Positions 1 through 7,558 are shown, counted from the stretch's first letter. The stretch is DNA of 10,263 nt from an uncultured bacterium (GCA_903872005.1 CAIQJD010000378.1:1-10263), one strand, 5' to 3'. The notes: generated by a model not told the origin, from the sequence alone. Numbers and translations are program-made.

Positions 1-998
1 AGCGGCCGGCGGCGGCCGTGTGCCGGGCCGAGGCGGCCAAGCGCGCCGCGACGGAGAAGGAAGCACAACGCGAAGAGGCCGAAGCGGCGCGACTGAGCGC
101 CGATCTGGCGGGGCTGGATATGCGGTTGGCGCAGCACGCCGGCCTGGATGAGCAGATGGAAGCGCGCCGGCAGGAGATGCGCGGGAGCGAAGCGGAGTAT
201 CGGCTCTATCTGCGGAGCGAGGCCGGCGCGGCGGGGCTGCCGGCGGCCGAACAGGCGGCGCGCCAGGCACAGGCCGAGCTGGAGCGCATTGATGGGGAGG
301 CGCAGCGGGCGGCGCAGGAGCGGCAAGCGGCGGCGGCCGGCTACGATGGGGAGGCGCACCGCCGGCTGGAAGCCGCGACGCGGCAAGAGCAGAGCGAGCT
401 GGCGACGCTGGTCGAGCGGCTGCGGCTGCACGGGGAGCGGCGCGCCGCGCTGGGGCGAGAGATCGCCGATCTGCGGGTGCTGGAAGGGGAATTGGACGAA
501 GCGCGCCGGCAGTATGAGGCCGACAAAGACCTGGCGGGGTTGACGAAGCAGATACGGAACTGGGTCGGCGACGCCGGCCCGCACGTCACGCTGGCGCTGG
601 TGCAGGAAGTTTCGCGGCAGGCGGCGCAGATCTACTGCGAGATCATGCACGACTATTCGCTGCATCTGCATTGGGACAAGGACTATGAGATTCACGTGGA
701 GAAGGCCGGCCAGAAGCGGGCGTTTCGCCAGTTGTCGGGCGGCGAGCAGATGTCGGCGGCCATCGCGGTGCGGCTGGCGTTGTTGAGACAGGCGTCGAAC
801 ATTGATATCGCGTTCTTCGACGAGCCGACGGCTAATCTGGACGAGACGCGGCGGGTCAGTCTGGCGGATCAGATCGTCAACCTGCGCGGCTTCGCGCAGA
901 TTTTCGTCATCAGCCATGACGATACGTTTGAGCGAGTGACGGATCATATCGTGCGGGTGTATAAGGAAGCGGACGCCAGCCGGGTCGAGGTGTTGTAA
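1..998 (+). CDS. Rad50/SbcC-type SMC-like ATPase, C-terminal part (5' end outside window)
   Basis: This is the C-terminal part of a Rad50/SbcC-family ATPase, the DNA-binding motor that works with an Mre11/SbcD nuclease on broken DNA ends. The frame is open to the left edge, so the N-terminal Walker A half and most of the coiled coil lie upstream. About the first 170 visible residues are Ala/Glu/Arg-rich and look like a returning coiled-coil arm; no CxxC zinc hook is visible, so the hook must be further upstream. The globular lobe follows: ABC signature LSGGEQ at 732-749, Walker B ending in FFDEP with the Asp-Glu pair at 819-824, a D-loop-like NLDE, and the switch histidine in VISHDD (codon 915-917). 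The DEPTANLD form resembles Rad50 more than classical E. coli SbcC. The nurA-like gene begins 19 bp downstream, supporting a resection operon. Family is sure; Rad50 versus SbcC naming is not. Confidence 0.9.
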   Translation, partial: RPAAAVCRAEAAKRAATEKEAQREEAEAARLSADLAGLDMRLAQHAGLDEQMEARRQEMRGSEAEYRLYLRSEAGAAGLPAAEQAARQAQAELERIDGEAQRAAQERQAAAAGYDGEAHRRLEAATRQEQSELATLVERLRLHGERRAALGREIADLRVLEGELDEARRQYEADKDLAGLTKQIRNWVGDAGPHVTLALVQEVSRQAAQIYCEIMHDYSLHLHWDKDYEIHVEKAGQKRAFRQLSGGEQMSAAIAVRLALLRQASNIDIAFFDEPTANLDETRRVSLADQIVNLRGFAQIFVISHDDTFERVTDHIVRVYKEADASRVEVL

Positions 999-1017
999 GC
1001 CGGCGGGGAAGGCGAGG

Positions 1018-2214
1018 ATGTTCGTACAGAGCAGGGTCGTGGCGGCGTTGGAGCAGAACGCGGATGCGTTCGTGAGCGAAGAGGGCCGCAACAGCGATGA
1101 GATCGAGGAGCTGCGCCGGCTGTTGGTGATGCTGGCGGGCTGGTCGCCGGCGCAATTGCGGGCGGCGCTGGAAGGCATGGCCGCGCCGGGCGCGCTGCCG
1201 ACGGAAGAGCATGGGCGCGGCGGCGGGCCGGTCGTGGCGTTCCCGGCGCGATGGGAGAATCACGAGCAGGCGCGGGCGTGGGCGCTAAAGGTATTGGGCG
1301 GCCGGCCGACCTTCGCGGTGGATGGCTCGCAGATCGCTTCGCAACGGGGAGCGGGGATGCCGGCGGCGCTGGCGCAGGTGGGCTGGTTTGAGAATCCGCA
1401 CGAGGCCGGCGCGCCCTACGAGAAGGACCTGCGGGTGGAGGTCTTGCCGCCGGAGCAGACGCGCTACGCCACCGAGGATGAGGGGTATATTGACAGCGAG
1501 CTGGCAGTGAGCCTGCGGCGCTACCAGCTTGAGACGGAGCGGATGGGGGAGTATCTGCTGGCGCACGCCGGCGACCCGCGTCGGCCGGCGGCGTTCTTTG
1601 ATGGCTCGTTGGTGGCGTCCTTTGCGGCGCGGCTGCCGGCGGATGTGCGCGCCGCCTATCTGCGGGCGACGTTGGCGATGCTGGCGGCTTCGCGCGAGGC
1701 GCGGGTGCCGCTCATCGGCTACGTGGATACCAGCTTCGCCCGCGATCTGGTTGAGATGACGAGCCGGGCGGGCGGCGCGCGCTCGCCCAGGGTCAGCGAT
1801 GCGGCGGTCTTGCGCCGGCTGATGACGGGGTGGGGCGATCGCTCGCCGGCGTACATCTGTGCGCGCGCTGATGGCATCTTGAGTGAGTACGTGGATGCGA
1901 GCGGGGCGGATTGGGGCCGGCAGGTTGCTTTCGTCTATGTGCAGACGGCGATGGATGCGGCGCCGGCGCGCGTGGAGTTCCCGCTGTGGGTGCTGGAGGA
2001 TGGCCGGCTGGACGATGTGCTCGACCTCGTGCGCGCCGAGGCGGTGGTGGGGAACGGCTACCCGTATGCGCTGGAAACGGCCGACGCGCTGGCCGTGTTG
2101 AGCGCGGAGGACCGCGAGCGATTCAGTCAGACGTTTCAGGAGTTCGCGCGCCGGCATGATTTGCCGGTGCGCCTGTCGCGCAAGGCGCAGAGCAAGCGGC
2201 GCCGGCGCACCTAG
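1018..2214 (+). CDS. nurA: NurA-family DNA end-processing nuclease
   Basis: A 398-residue protein that I assign to the NurA domain family, nucleases that work with the HerA translocase and Mre11-Rad50 to trim DNA ends. An N-terminal helical region of about 95 residues precedes the nuclease core. The core opens with a VDGSQ strand (Asp102), the usual first metal-binding Asp of NurA. A second acidic strand FFDGS (Asp195), a third GYVDTS (Asp237) and the C-terminal element GNGYPYALETAD (345-356) follow in the expected order. The last ten residues are strongly basic (KAQSKRRRRT), plausibly a DNA-contact tail. The ATG at 1018 is preceded by a purine-rich GGGGAAGG stretch and lies 19 bp after the ATPase stop. 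The gene is complete. Family assignment rests on motif order and neighbours; exact polarity and activity are inferred. Confidence 0.82.
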   Translation: MFVQSRVVAALEQNADAFVSEEGRNSDEIEELRRLLVMLAGWSPAQLRAALEGMAAPGALPTEEHGRGGGPVVAFPARWENHEQARAWALKVLGGRPTFAVDGSQIASQRGAGMPAALAQVGWFENPHEAGAPYEKDLRVEVLPPEQTRYATEDEGYIDSELAVSLRRYQLETERMGEYLLAHAGDPRRPAAFFDGSLVASFAARLPADVRAAYLRATLAMLAASREARVPLIGYVDTSFARDLVEMTSRAGGARSPRVSDAAVLRRLMTGWGDRSPAYICARADGILSEYVDASGADWGRQVAFVYVQTAMDAAPARVEFPLWVLEDGRLDDVLDLVRAEAVVGNGYPYALETADALAVLSAEDRERFSQTFQEFARRHDLPVRLSRKAQSKRRRRT

Positions 2215-2229
2215 CCGGGAGGGTGACGG

Positions 2230-2829
2230 ATGGCGGCCATCGGGAAGATCGTCAAGTCGAACTCGCACATTGACTATGTGTGCCAGGTTTTCGGGCCGGG
2301 AGAGCGGGAGAAGCCGCCGGCGCCGGCGGATTATGCCTTTGGGCAGTTCGTGCAGGCGGCGGTGGATGGCGCGCCGGGGACGCGCCTGGTGGGCGTGATC
2401 TACAATACGATTCTGATGAACCCGGAATTCGGGAGTCTGGGACCGAGGCTCTCGCCCAAGTCGGAGCTGGAGGTCTTCTCGCCGGATTACCTGAACGAGA
2501 AGGCGCTGCTGGTGGGCATCTTGCTGGTGGGAAGCCTGCCGGCGCGGGGCGATGCGCCGGCGATGCAGGGCATCCCGCCCATCGGCGCGACGGTGGATGC
2601 GCTGGTGGAGACGATGACGCAGGAGGAGGCGCGGCGCTTTCATCAGGGGCCGGCCGGGCCGCGGCTGGCGTACCTGCCGCTGTTGCTGGCGCAGGCCAAT
2701 CCGCTGATGACGCACCTGGCGCTGCGAATTCTGGAACAGGCGGCGGCCTGGTTCCCCGATCATCAGACGGAGCTGGCGGTGGTGCGGAATAATCTGGCGT
2801 GGAAGACGCAGGTCGAGCAGGCGCGTTGA
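2230..2829 (+). CDS. Probable HAS-barrel protein associated with the Rad50-NurA locus
   Basis: A 199-residue protein that I cannot assign by strong motif. The first 100 or so residues start IGKIVKSNSHIDYVCQV and continue with a DYAFGQFVQ segment and a strand-rich LVGVIYNT. This is the pattern of a small beta barrel like the HAS-barrel at the N terminus of HerA translocases. Residues 100-199 are helical and contain no Walker motifs, so this is not HerA itself. There is no signal peptide or membrane segment. The start at 2230 follows a GGGAGGGTGA ribosome site at 2217-2226, 15 bp after the nurA stop, so co-transcription is likely. I infer a role as a docking or processivity partner in DNA-end resection, perhaps a HerA accessory subunit. 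It could instead be an unrelated small beta-barrel protein. Confidence 0.55.
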   Translation: MAAIGKIVKSNSHIDYVCQVFGPGEREKPPAPADYAFGQFVQAAVDGAPGTRLVGVIYNTILMNPEFGSLGPRLSPKSELEVFSPDYLNEKALLVGILLVGSLPARGDAPAMQGIPPIGATVDALVETMTQEEARRFHQGPAGPRLAYLPLLLAQANPLMTHLALRILEQAAAWFPDHQTELAVVRNNLAWKTQVEQAR

Positions 2830-2889
2830 GCGCCGAGAGATGTACGCAGGTTTTCACTGGCAACATACACTATTCACGGAGGAAAGCCG
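2830..2889 (+). promoter_or_regulatory. AT-richer leader with ribosome site before the first sialidase-fold gene
   Basis: This 60-bp gap is close to 50 percent A+T, clearly lower in G+C than the genes on both sides, and so a plausible place for a promoter. A TACACT hexamer at 2866-2871 could serve as a -10 box, but I find no convincing -35 box at 16-18 bp. The only firm element is the Shine-Dalgarno GGAGG at 2878-2882, seven bases before the ATG at 2890. The gap and the change from DNA repair to sugar-related genes suggest a new transcription unit starts here. Confidence 0.3.
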
Positions 2890-4032
2890 ATGCGCGTGGA
2901 AATCTTGTCCGATCAGGCCGCGACGCCCAATTTGGAAGCCGGTGCGAAGGGCGTGGCGTGCGCTTTTCCGCAGGCGGCGGTGTTGGCCGATGGCCGGCTG
3001 GCAATCGTCTATCGGCGGGGCGAGACGAAGCACAGCTACGATGGGGTCTTCGTGTTTCAGCGGTCTTCGCCCGACCGCACGGTCTGGGAGCGGCCGGTCG
3101 TCGTCTTTGATGGGGCGGCGCGGCAGCCGAAGCAGACGGTCGTGTCCGGCGGCATGTGCCTGACGCCCAAGGGGACGCTGTGCGCCACGTTTTCGACGGT
3201 GGAGGAGTTGCCGGCCGGCATGTATATGTTCAGCGCCGAGGGGATGGCGCTGAAACGGCGCGTCTTTGCCGCGCGGAGCATGGATGGGGGGCAGACGTGG
3301 TCGGAGGCGACGCTGGTGGATACGCGGCCGTACGAGCTGGTGGGCATTACGACCAAGCCGTTCATCCTGCCGGATGGGCGACTTTTCGCTCCGATAGAGA
3401 TTGGGACGCCGGCCGGCGTGCAAAGCAGCTTCGCGGTGATTTCTGAAGATGACGGGCGCAGCTTTGGGCCATTGATGACCTGCGCCGACGATACCAGTGG
3501 CCGCTTGAGCCTGTGCGATGCGCGGTACACGGTCTTGCCGGACGGCCGGCTGCTGATGCTGTTGTGGACGTTCCGCCGCGAGGACGAGGAGACGATTGAG
3601 GTGCATCAGTCGTATTCGGCCGACGCGGGGAAGACGTGGACGCCGGCGCAGAGCATCGGCATCCTGGGGCAGATCACCGTGCCGCTGGCGCTGCCGGGCG
3701 GCGCGGTGATTGCGGCGAGCAACTATCGGCTGCCGCCGGAGGGGAGCCGGCTGTGGTATTCGCCGGATGGCGGCGCGACGTGGGATACGCAGCATCCGAT
3801 CCAGATGTGGGATGCGCGCCTGACGCGCATCCTGGGCGAGCCGGTGGCGGCCGTGGTGGAGCGGAATCGGGCGGCCGGGGATAGCATTTGGCAGGCGTTG
3901 GGCGGATTCACGTTTGGGACGCCGGATCTGGTCAGCTTGCCGGATGGCAGCGTGGCGCTGACCTACTATGCGACGCTGAATGAGATCATTCACGTGCGCG
4001 CCTGCCGCTTCCGCGCCCATGCGGAGGGGTGA
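2890..4032 (+). CDS. Sialidase-superfamily (BNR/Asp-box) six-bladed propeller protein, cytoplasmic
   Basis: A 380-residue protein with the repeats of the sialidase/neuraminidase superfamily. Four Asp-boxes are readable: SMDGGQTW (130-137), SEDDGRSF (185-192), SADAGKTW (243-250) and SPDGGATW (291-298), with blade strands such as LPDGRL between them. That spacing fits a single six-bladed beta propeller filling the whole chain, with no lectin or carbohydrate-binding module. There is no signal peptide or lipobox, so it should be cytoplasmic, unlike most secreted sialidases. A canonical FRIP motif near the N terminus is not evident, so sialic-acid hydrolysis is doubtful; another glycoside or sugar-acid substrate, or a lyase-like role, is possible. 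The start has a clear GGAGG site. Three bp after its stop comes an FGGY kinase, so its product may feed a phosphorylation step. Fold is secure; substrate is unknown. Confidence 0.8.
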   Translation: MRVEILSDQAATPNLEAGAKGVACAFPQAAVLADGRLAIVYRRGETKHSYDGVFVFQRSSPDRTVWERPVVVFDGAARQPKQTVVSGGMCLTPKGTLCATFSTVEELPAGMYMFSAEGMALKRRVFAARSMDGGQTWSEATLVDTRPYELVGITTKPFILPDGRLFAPIEIGTPAGVQSSFAVISEDDGRSFGPLMTCADDTSGRLSLCDARYTVLPDGRLLMLLWTFRREDEETIEVHQSYSADAGKTWTPAQSIGILGQITVPLALPGGAVIAASNYRLPPEGSRLWYSPDGGATWDTQHPIQMWDARLTRILGEPVAAVVERNRAAGDSIWQALGGFTFGTPDLVSLPDGSVALTYYATLNEIIHVRACRFRAHAEG

Positions 4033-4035
4033 GGG

Positions 4036-5541
4036 ATGAGCGGGCCGGCGGCCGGCTGCGCGCCGGCGGAGGCCGAAGCGCCGCTGATCCTGACCGTTGA
4101 CATCGGCACGTCGTCGGTGCGGACGGCGTGCTTCGACCGGCTGGGGCGCGCAGTGAGCGGGGTAGAGGCGCGCCGGCCGGCGCATATCCGCGCGGGCGTG
4201 GATGGCGCGGCCGAGGCGGATGCGGACGCGTTGGCGGCCCTGGTGTGGGAGTGTCTGGACGAGGCGTTGGGACGGGCCGGCGATCTGGTTGACCGGATCG
4301 CCGGCGTTGCTATATGCACTTTCGTCGGCAATGTCCTGGGCGTGGATGGGGCCGGCCGGCCGGTGACGCCGCTGACGACCTACGCGGATACGCGGGCGGC
4401 CGGCATGGTGGCCGGGCTGCGCGCCGACTTCGACGAAGAGGAGACACACCAGCGGACGGGGTGCCATTTCCATCCGAGCTATCTGCCGGCGCGGCTGCGC
4501 TGGTATGCGGCGGCGCAGCCGGAGGTCTATCGCCGCGCGGCGCGCTGGATCACGCTGGGCGAGTACCTGGAGCTGCGCCTGTTCGGCGCGGCGGCGGTGA
4601 GCTATTCGGCGGCGGCGTGGCATGGCCTGCTGGATTGGGAACGACTGGTCTGGGATGCGCCGCTGCTGCGCGGTTTGCCATTGGATGAGGAGCGCCTTTC
4701 GCCCCTGACCGATGTGAGCCGGCCGAGGCGCGGGCTGCGCGGCGAGTTCGCGCGGCGCTGGCCGGCGCTGGCGGAGCGGCCGTGGTTTCCGGCGGTCGGA
4801 GATGGCGCGGCGGCGAATGTGGGGAGCGGCTGCGCCGGGCCGGGGCGCGTGGCGCTGACGGTGGGGACGACGAGCGCGGTGCGGGTGGTGACAACGGAGC
4901 CGGCAGGGCGCGTGGCGTGGGGGTTGTGGCGCTATCGGGTGGACGGCCGGCGGTCGTTGCCGGGCGGGGCGCTGACCGAGGGGGGCGGCGTCTTCGCCTG
5001 GATGCGGGAGCAGCTCCGGCTGGGCGAGGGCGATCTCGAGGCGGCGCTAGCCGGCATGGAGCCGGATGGGCATGGGTTGACGATCCTGCCCTTTTGGGCC
5101 GGCGAGCGCAGCCCGGGGTGGGCCGGCGATGCGCGGGCGACGCTGCACGGGTTGTCGCTGGCGACGACGGCGCTGGATATCGCGCGGGCCGGGCTGGAGG
5201 CGGTGGCCTATCGGGTGGCGTTGATCTTCGAGCTGTTGGGCGATCTGGCGCCGGCCGAGGCGCAGGTGATCGCTTCGGGCGGGGCGCTGCTGGGGTCGCC
5301 GGTCTGGCTGCAAATCATGGCCGATGTGTTGGATCGGCCGGTGGCGGCGTCGGGGACGCCGGAAGCGTCGGCGCGGGGCGCGGCGCTGCTGGGGCTGGAG
5401 GCGCTGGGGGCGTTGGCGGATGCCGGCGATGCGCCGGTCTGCCTGGGGCGGGTCTATGCGCCGCAGGCGGAGCGGACGGCGCGCTATCGGGCCGGCCGGG
5501 AGCGGCAAGAGGCGCTGTACCGGCGATTGCGGCCGGGATAG
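4036..5541 (+). CDS. FGGY-family carbohydrate kinase, gluconokinase-like
   Basis: A full-length 501-residue FGGY kinase, which transfers phosphate from ATP to a sugar, sugar acid or polyol in the cytoplasm. The N-terminal ATPase-fold signature VDIGTSSVR is at 21-29, with Asp22. The substrate-side segment GCHFHPSYLPARLRW (142-156) resembles the one in FGGY gluconokinases. Asp256 in GDGAAANVGSG is the expected catalytic base. A phosphate-binding TVGTTSAVR loop (275-283), LPFWAGERSPGW (351-362) and the C-terminal ASGGALLGSPVW (413-424) and EASARGAALLG (443-453) complete the family. The pattern points to gluconate or a related sugar acid, but FGGY specificity cannot be read reliably from sequence. 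The ATG at 4036 comes 3 bp after the upstream stop, and its GGAGGGG site (4023-4029) lies inside the previous gene, implying translational coupling. Confidence 0.87.
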   Translation: MSGPAAGCAPAEAEAPLILTVDIGTSSVRTACFDRLGRAVSGVEARRPAHIRAGVDGAAEADADALAALVWECLDEALGRAGDLVDRIAGVAICTFVGNVLGVDGAGRPVTPLTTYADTRAAGMVAGLRADFDEEETHQRTGCHFHPSYLPARLRWYAAAQPEVYRRAARWITLGEYLELRLFGAAAVSYSAAAWHGLLDWERLVWDAPLLRGLPLDEERLSPLTDVSRPRRGLRGEFARRWPALAERPWFPAVGDGAAANVGSGCAGPGRVALTVGTTSAVRVVTTEPAGRVAWGLWRYRVDGRRSLPGGALTEGGGVFAWMREQLRLGEGDLEAALAGMEPDGHGLTILPFWAGERSPGWAGDARATLHGLSLATTALDIARAGLEAVAYRVALIFELLGDLAPAEAQVIASGGALLGSPVWLQIMADVLDRPVAASGTPEASARGAALLGLEALGALADAGDAPVCLGRVYAPQAERTARYRAGRERQEALYRRLRPG

Positions 5542-5548
5542 GCGCGGT

Positions 5549-6379
5549 TCACGTCTGGCAGCGCGGGCAGAAGTAGCACGCGCCGCCGAGATATTGCATC
5601 TTCTCGATGGGCGTGGAACAGATGGGGCAGGGCCGGCCGACGGCGCGGCTGTCCATGAGGCGGGTGTAGCCGCCGGGGTGGTGGAAGAGGTCCAGCTCGT
5701 CGGCGCGGCCGCCGGCCGCGATGGCTGCTTCCAGCACGGCGAGGATGGCATCATAGAGCCGGCGGGTCTGCGCCGGGTCGAGGGCCGTGATGGGATGGCG
5801 GGGGTGCAGGCCGGCCCGGAACATGATGTCTTGGGCGATGGCGTTGCCCAGGCCGGGGATGAGCTGATCCTGAGTGAGGAGCGCCTTGACGCTGCGCTTC
5901 TCGCCGGCGCGCAGTTCGGTCAGGAGGCCGGCGAAGTAGTCGAAGGTGAAGGTTGGCTCGGCCGGCGTCGGGCGCATGTCCTGGATGTATTGGCGCTCCA
6001 GTTCTCGGCCGGCGTCGTGCAATTCCATCGCGCCCCACATCTGGGTCGTGAGGGTGAGGGCAGAGCCGTCGGCGAAGGTGAGCCAGAGGTGGTATTTGTC
6101 CGGCAGGCGCGCGCCGGGCGGGTGATAGAGGAGCCGGCCGCCGCATTCGCCGATGACGAGGACGTAGCCAGGGTCTAGCGGCGCGAGGATCCAATGGCCG
6201 CGGGCGTGGGCCGGGCCGAAGGTCCTGCCGGCGGTCAGGCGGGCGAACTCGTCGTGGGTGCGGTTATACCAGACGAACTTGTGCGGCGAGTTGCCGAGCG
6301 CGCCGGAATGAATGGTCTTGCCGGCGATGGTCGCCTGCATCTGGCGCGCCAGCGTGATACATTCGGGCAGCTCAAACAT
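5549..6379 (-). CDS. Divergent Fpg/Nei (MutM-like) protein lacking the catalytic proline
   Basis: A 276-residue protein with the full Fpg/Nei DNA glycosylase/AP-lyase layout. The helix-two-turn-helix region (about 163-193) contains the conserved PGLGNAIAQD (Asn179) and FRAGLHP. The C-terminal zinc finger has Cys251, Cys254, Cys271 and Cys274 and ends FCPRCQT. Key residues differ. The N terminus is MFELPE instead of MPELPE, so the Schiff-base proline is Phe while Glu3 is kept. The beta-hairpin Lys of the usual RGK motif is His in ARGHW. The finger Arg usually five residues before CPxC is Gly. From memory, a poorly characterised subfamily with M-hydrophobic-ELPE and a SPHKF segment exists in other bacteria; this protein has SPHKF at 31-35. 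It may be a non-lyase glycosylase or a damage-binding protein. AGGAG at 6386-6390 supports the start. It follows the DA1-like gene by 21 bp on the same strand. Confidence 0.82.
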   Translation of the reverse strand: MFELPECITLARQMQATIAGKTIHSGALGNSPHKFVWYNRTHDEFARLTAGRTFGPAHARGHWILAPLDPGYVLVIGECGGRLLYHPPGARLPDKYHLWLTFADGSALTLTTQMWGAMELHDAGRELERQYIQDMRPTPAEPTFTFDYFAGLLTELRAGEKRSVKALLTQDQLIPGLGNAIAQDIMFRAGLHPRHPITALDPAQTRRLYDAILAVLEAAIAAGGRADELDLFHHPGGYTRLMDSRAVGRPCPICSTPIEKMQYLGGACYFCPRCQT

Positions 6380-6400
6380 TGCGGTCTCCTACGCATCCGC

Positions 6401-7495
6401 TCAGAGTGAGGGCAATCCGCGGCGCTGTTGGGCATATTTGAAGATATTCGAGACGCCCATTTGTTCCATCCCACGCCGCGCCGCCTGGAAGCCGCGCCCG
6501 TAGATGGGGTCGGTGTTGTCTGCCAGGAGTTTCAGCCGGTAGGCTGCCTCGACCGTGCCCTGCTGCTTGAGCCACAGGTAGGCCCCCAGCTCGCAGAGGC
6601 CCTCTTCGACGGCCGGCTCCAGCTCCGGGAAGGCGTGCAGGAAGAGGTAGGAGTGGGTCAGCTCGTGGGCGGCGATGGCGGCGAAGTGTTCGGCCGGCAG
6701 GCCATATAGCACGAGAATCTCTTTCACGGTGCGCTGGATGACCTGTCCGTTGCGCGTGGTGGATTCGTGGCAAGCCATGCCGGATGGTTTCTTCGCATAG
6801 GTCTTGAGGGAGAGGTCTTGTAGCTCGGTCTGATCCACCAGGCGCAACGGCGTCGGGGCGGAACCCAGGGGCAGGCCGACGCTGGCCAGGCCGGCGCGCA
6901 CCTGGGCGATGATGGGTTGGCCGGCCGGGACGCGGTCAATGGCGCTGCGCCGGCAGCGGTTGCAGACGGAGCGCCCATCGGCATAGCGGACGCTGCCGCC
7001 CGTGAGCGAGGCGCAGATCGGCCGACCACAACTGTAGCATTCGGGGACGCCGGCGGCATGCTGCTTGCAGTACGTGTCGCCCCAACTGTTGACCAACCAT
7101 TCGCCGCGCATGATCTCGCCGCCGATGGCGCAACGCGTGCCAAAACGTTCCCAGTAGTGGGTCTCGCAATAGACTTTGCCATCGCGTTCGTAATACTTCT
7201 GCCCGTTGAAGGGACGCCCGTCTGCGGCGCAGACGAAATGCTCGGGATGCCAGGTCTTGCCCTGTGCGGTCGTCACCGTGCCGGCGATGGGCTGGCCGCA
7301 GCCGGCGCAACGGGGGCTGAAGCGCGTGTGGTAGCAGGCTTCGTGATAGGGGCGGTCAGCGTGGGTGAAGAAGGGCTGTTGATCTATGGGCTGGCCGCAG
7401 CCGGCGCAGAGGAAGCAGCCGGGATGCCAGGTGCGGTCGAGCGCGGTGATATAGTTGGACGTAATGGGTTTATGACAGCCGGCGCAAGTGGTCAT
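6401..7495 (-). CDS. LIM-domain and DA1-like HEXXH metallopeptidase
   Basis: A 364-residue protein combining zinc-binding treble clefs with a DA1-type peptidase domain. LIM1 ligands are Cys4, Cys7, His24, Cys27, Cys30, Cys33, His51 and Cys54. LIM2 uses Cys63, Cys66, His83, His86, Cys89, Asp92, Cys110 and His113. A third, partly degenerate clef has Cys122 (partner position Gly125), Cys143/His146, Cys153/Cys156 and Cys178/Cys181. The C-terminal half has a gluzincin-like site HELTH (277-281) followed by VEEGLCELGAYLWL (296-309), the arrangement of the plant DA1 family, including the preceding ILVLYGLP (260-267). Plant DA1 is a ubiquitin-activated peptidase; its ubiquitin-interacting motifs are not seen here. 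There is no signal peptide, so it should act in the cytoplasm. The substrate is unknown; adhesion to other proteins by the LIM part and cleavage by the C-terminal part is inferred. Confidence 0.88.
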   Translation of the reverse strand: MTTCAGCHKPITSNYITALDRTWHPGCFLCAGCGQPIDQQPFFTHADRPYHEACYHTRFSPRCAGCGQPIAGTVTTAQGKTWHPEHFVCAADGRPFNGQKYYERDGKVYCETHYWERFGTRCAIGGEIMRGEWLVNSWGDTYCKQHAAGVPECYSCGRPICASLTGGSVRYADGRSVCNRCRRSAIDRVPAGQPIIAQVRAGLASVGLPLGSAPTPLRLVDQTELQDLSLKTYAKKPSGMACHESTTRNGQVIQRTVKEILVLYGLPAEHFAAIAAHELTHSYLFLHAFPELEPAVEEGLCELGAYLWLKQQGTVEAAYRLKLLADNTDPIYGRGFQAARRGMEQMGVSNIFKYAQQRRGLPSL

Positions 7496-7500
7496 GGCAA

Positions 7501-7505
7501 CCTCC
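7501..7505 (-). promoter_or_regulatory. Ribosome-binding site that sets the start of the LIM/DA1 gene
   Basis: Read on the minus strand, two in-frame ATG codons occur, at 7507 and 7495. A perfect GGAGG (7505 to 7501) overlaps the first ATG and lies five bases before the second. This geometry supports initiation at 7495, giving a protein that begins MTTCAGC, directly at the first LIM zinc ligand pair. The four extra residues of the longer reading carry no domain content. Confidence 0.75.
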
Positions 7506-7558
7506 ATGGCAAATCGGAAGTCGTTTCAGGAAGGCTGCGCGTTACAGGGCGTTCGTAC

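Noticed and set aside
1285..2763. Minus-strand reading frame of 492 codons opposite nurA and the HAS-barrel gene
   Set aside because: Same Arg-rich antisense composition; spans two well-supported plus-strand genes and their junction.
2854..4623. Long minus-strand reading frame of 589 codons opposite the sialidase-fold and kinase genes
   Set aside because: Arg/Pro/His-rich composition typical of the antisense of a G+C-rich gene, no recognisable domain, and both plus-strand genes have clear family motifs and ribosome sites.
5542..5548. Possible bidirectional terminator between the convergent kinase and fpg-like genes
   Set aside because: Only seven bases lie between the stops, and no stem followed by a T-run is visible nearby on either strand.
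5324..6178. Plus-strand reading frame of 284 codons crossing the kinase end and the fpg-like gene
   Set aside because: Starts inside the kinase in another frame and runs antisense through a gene with helix-two-turn-helix and zinc-finger motifs.
7496..7507. Earlier ATG at 7507 for the LIM/DA1 gene
   Set aside because: The perfect GGAGG overlaps this ATG and is positioned for the second ATG at 7495.
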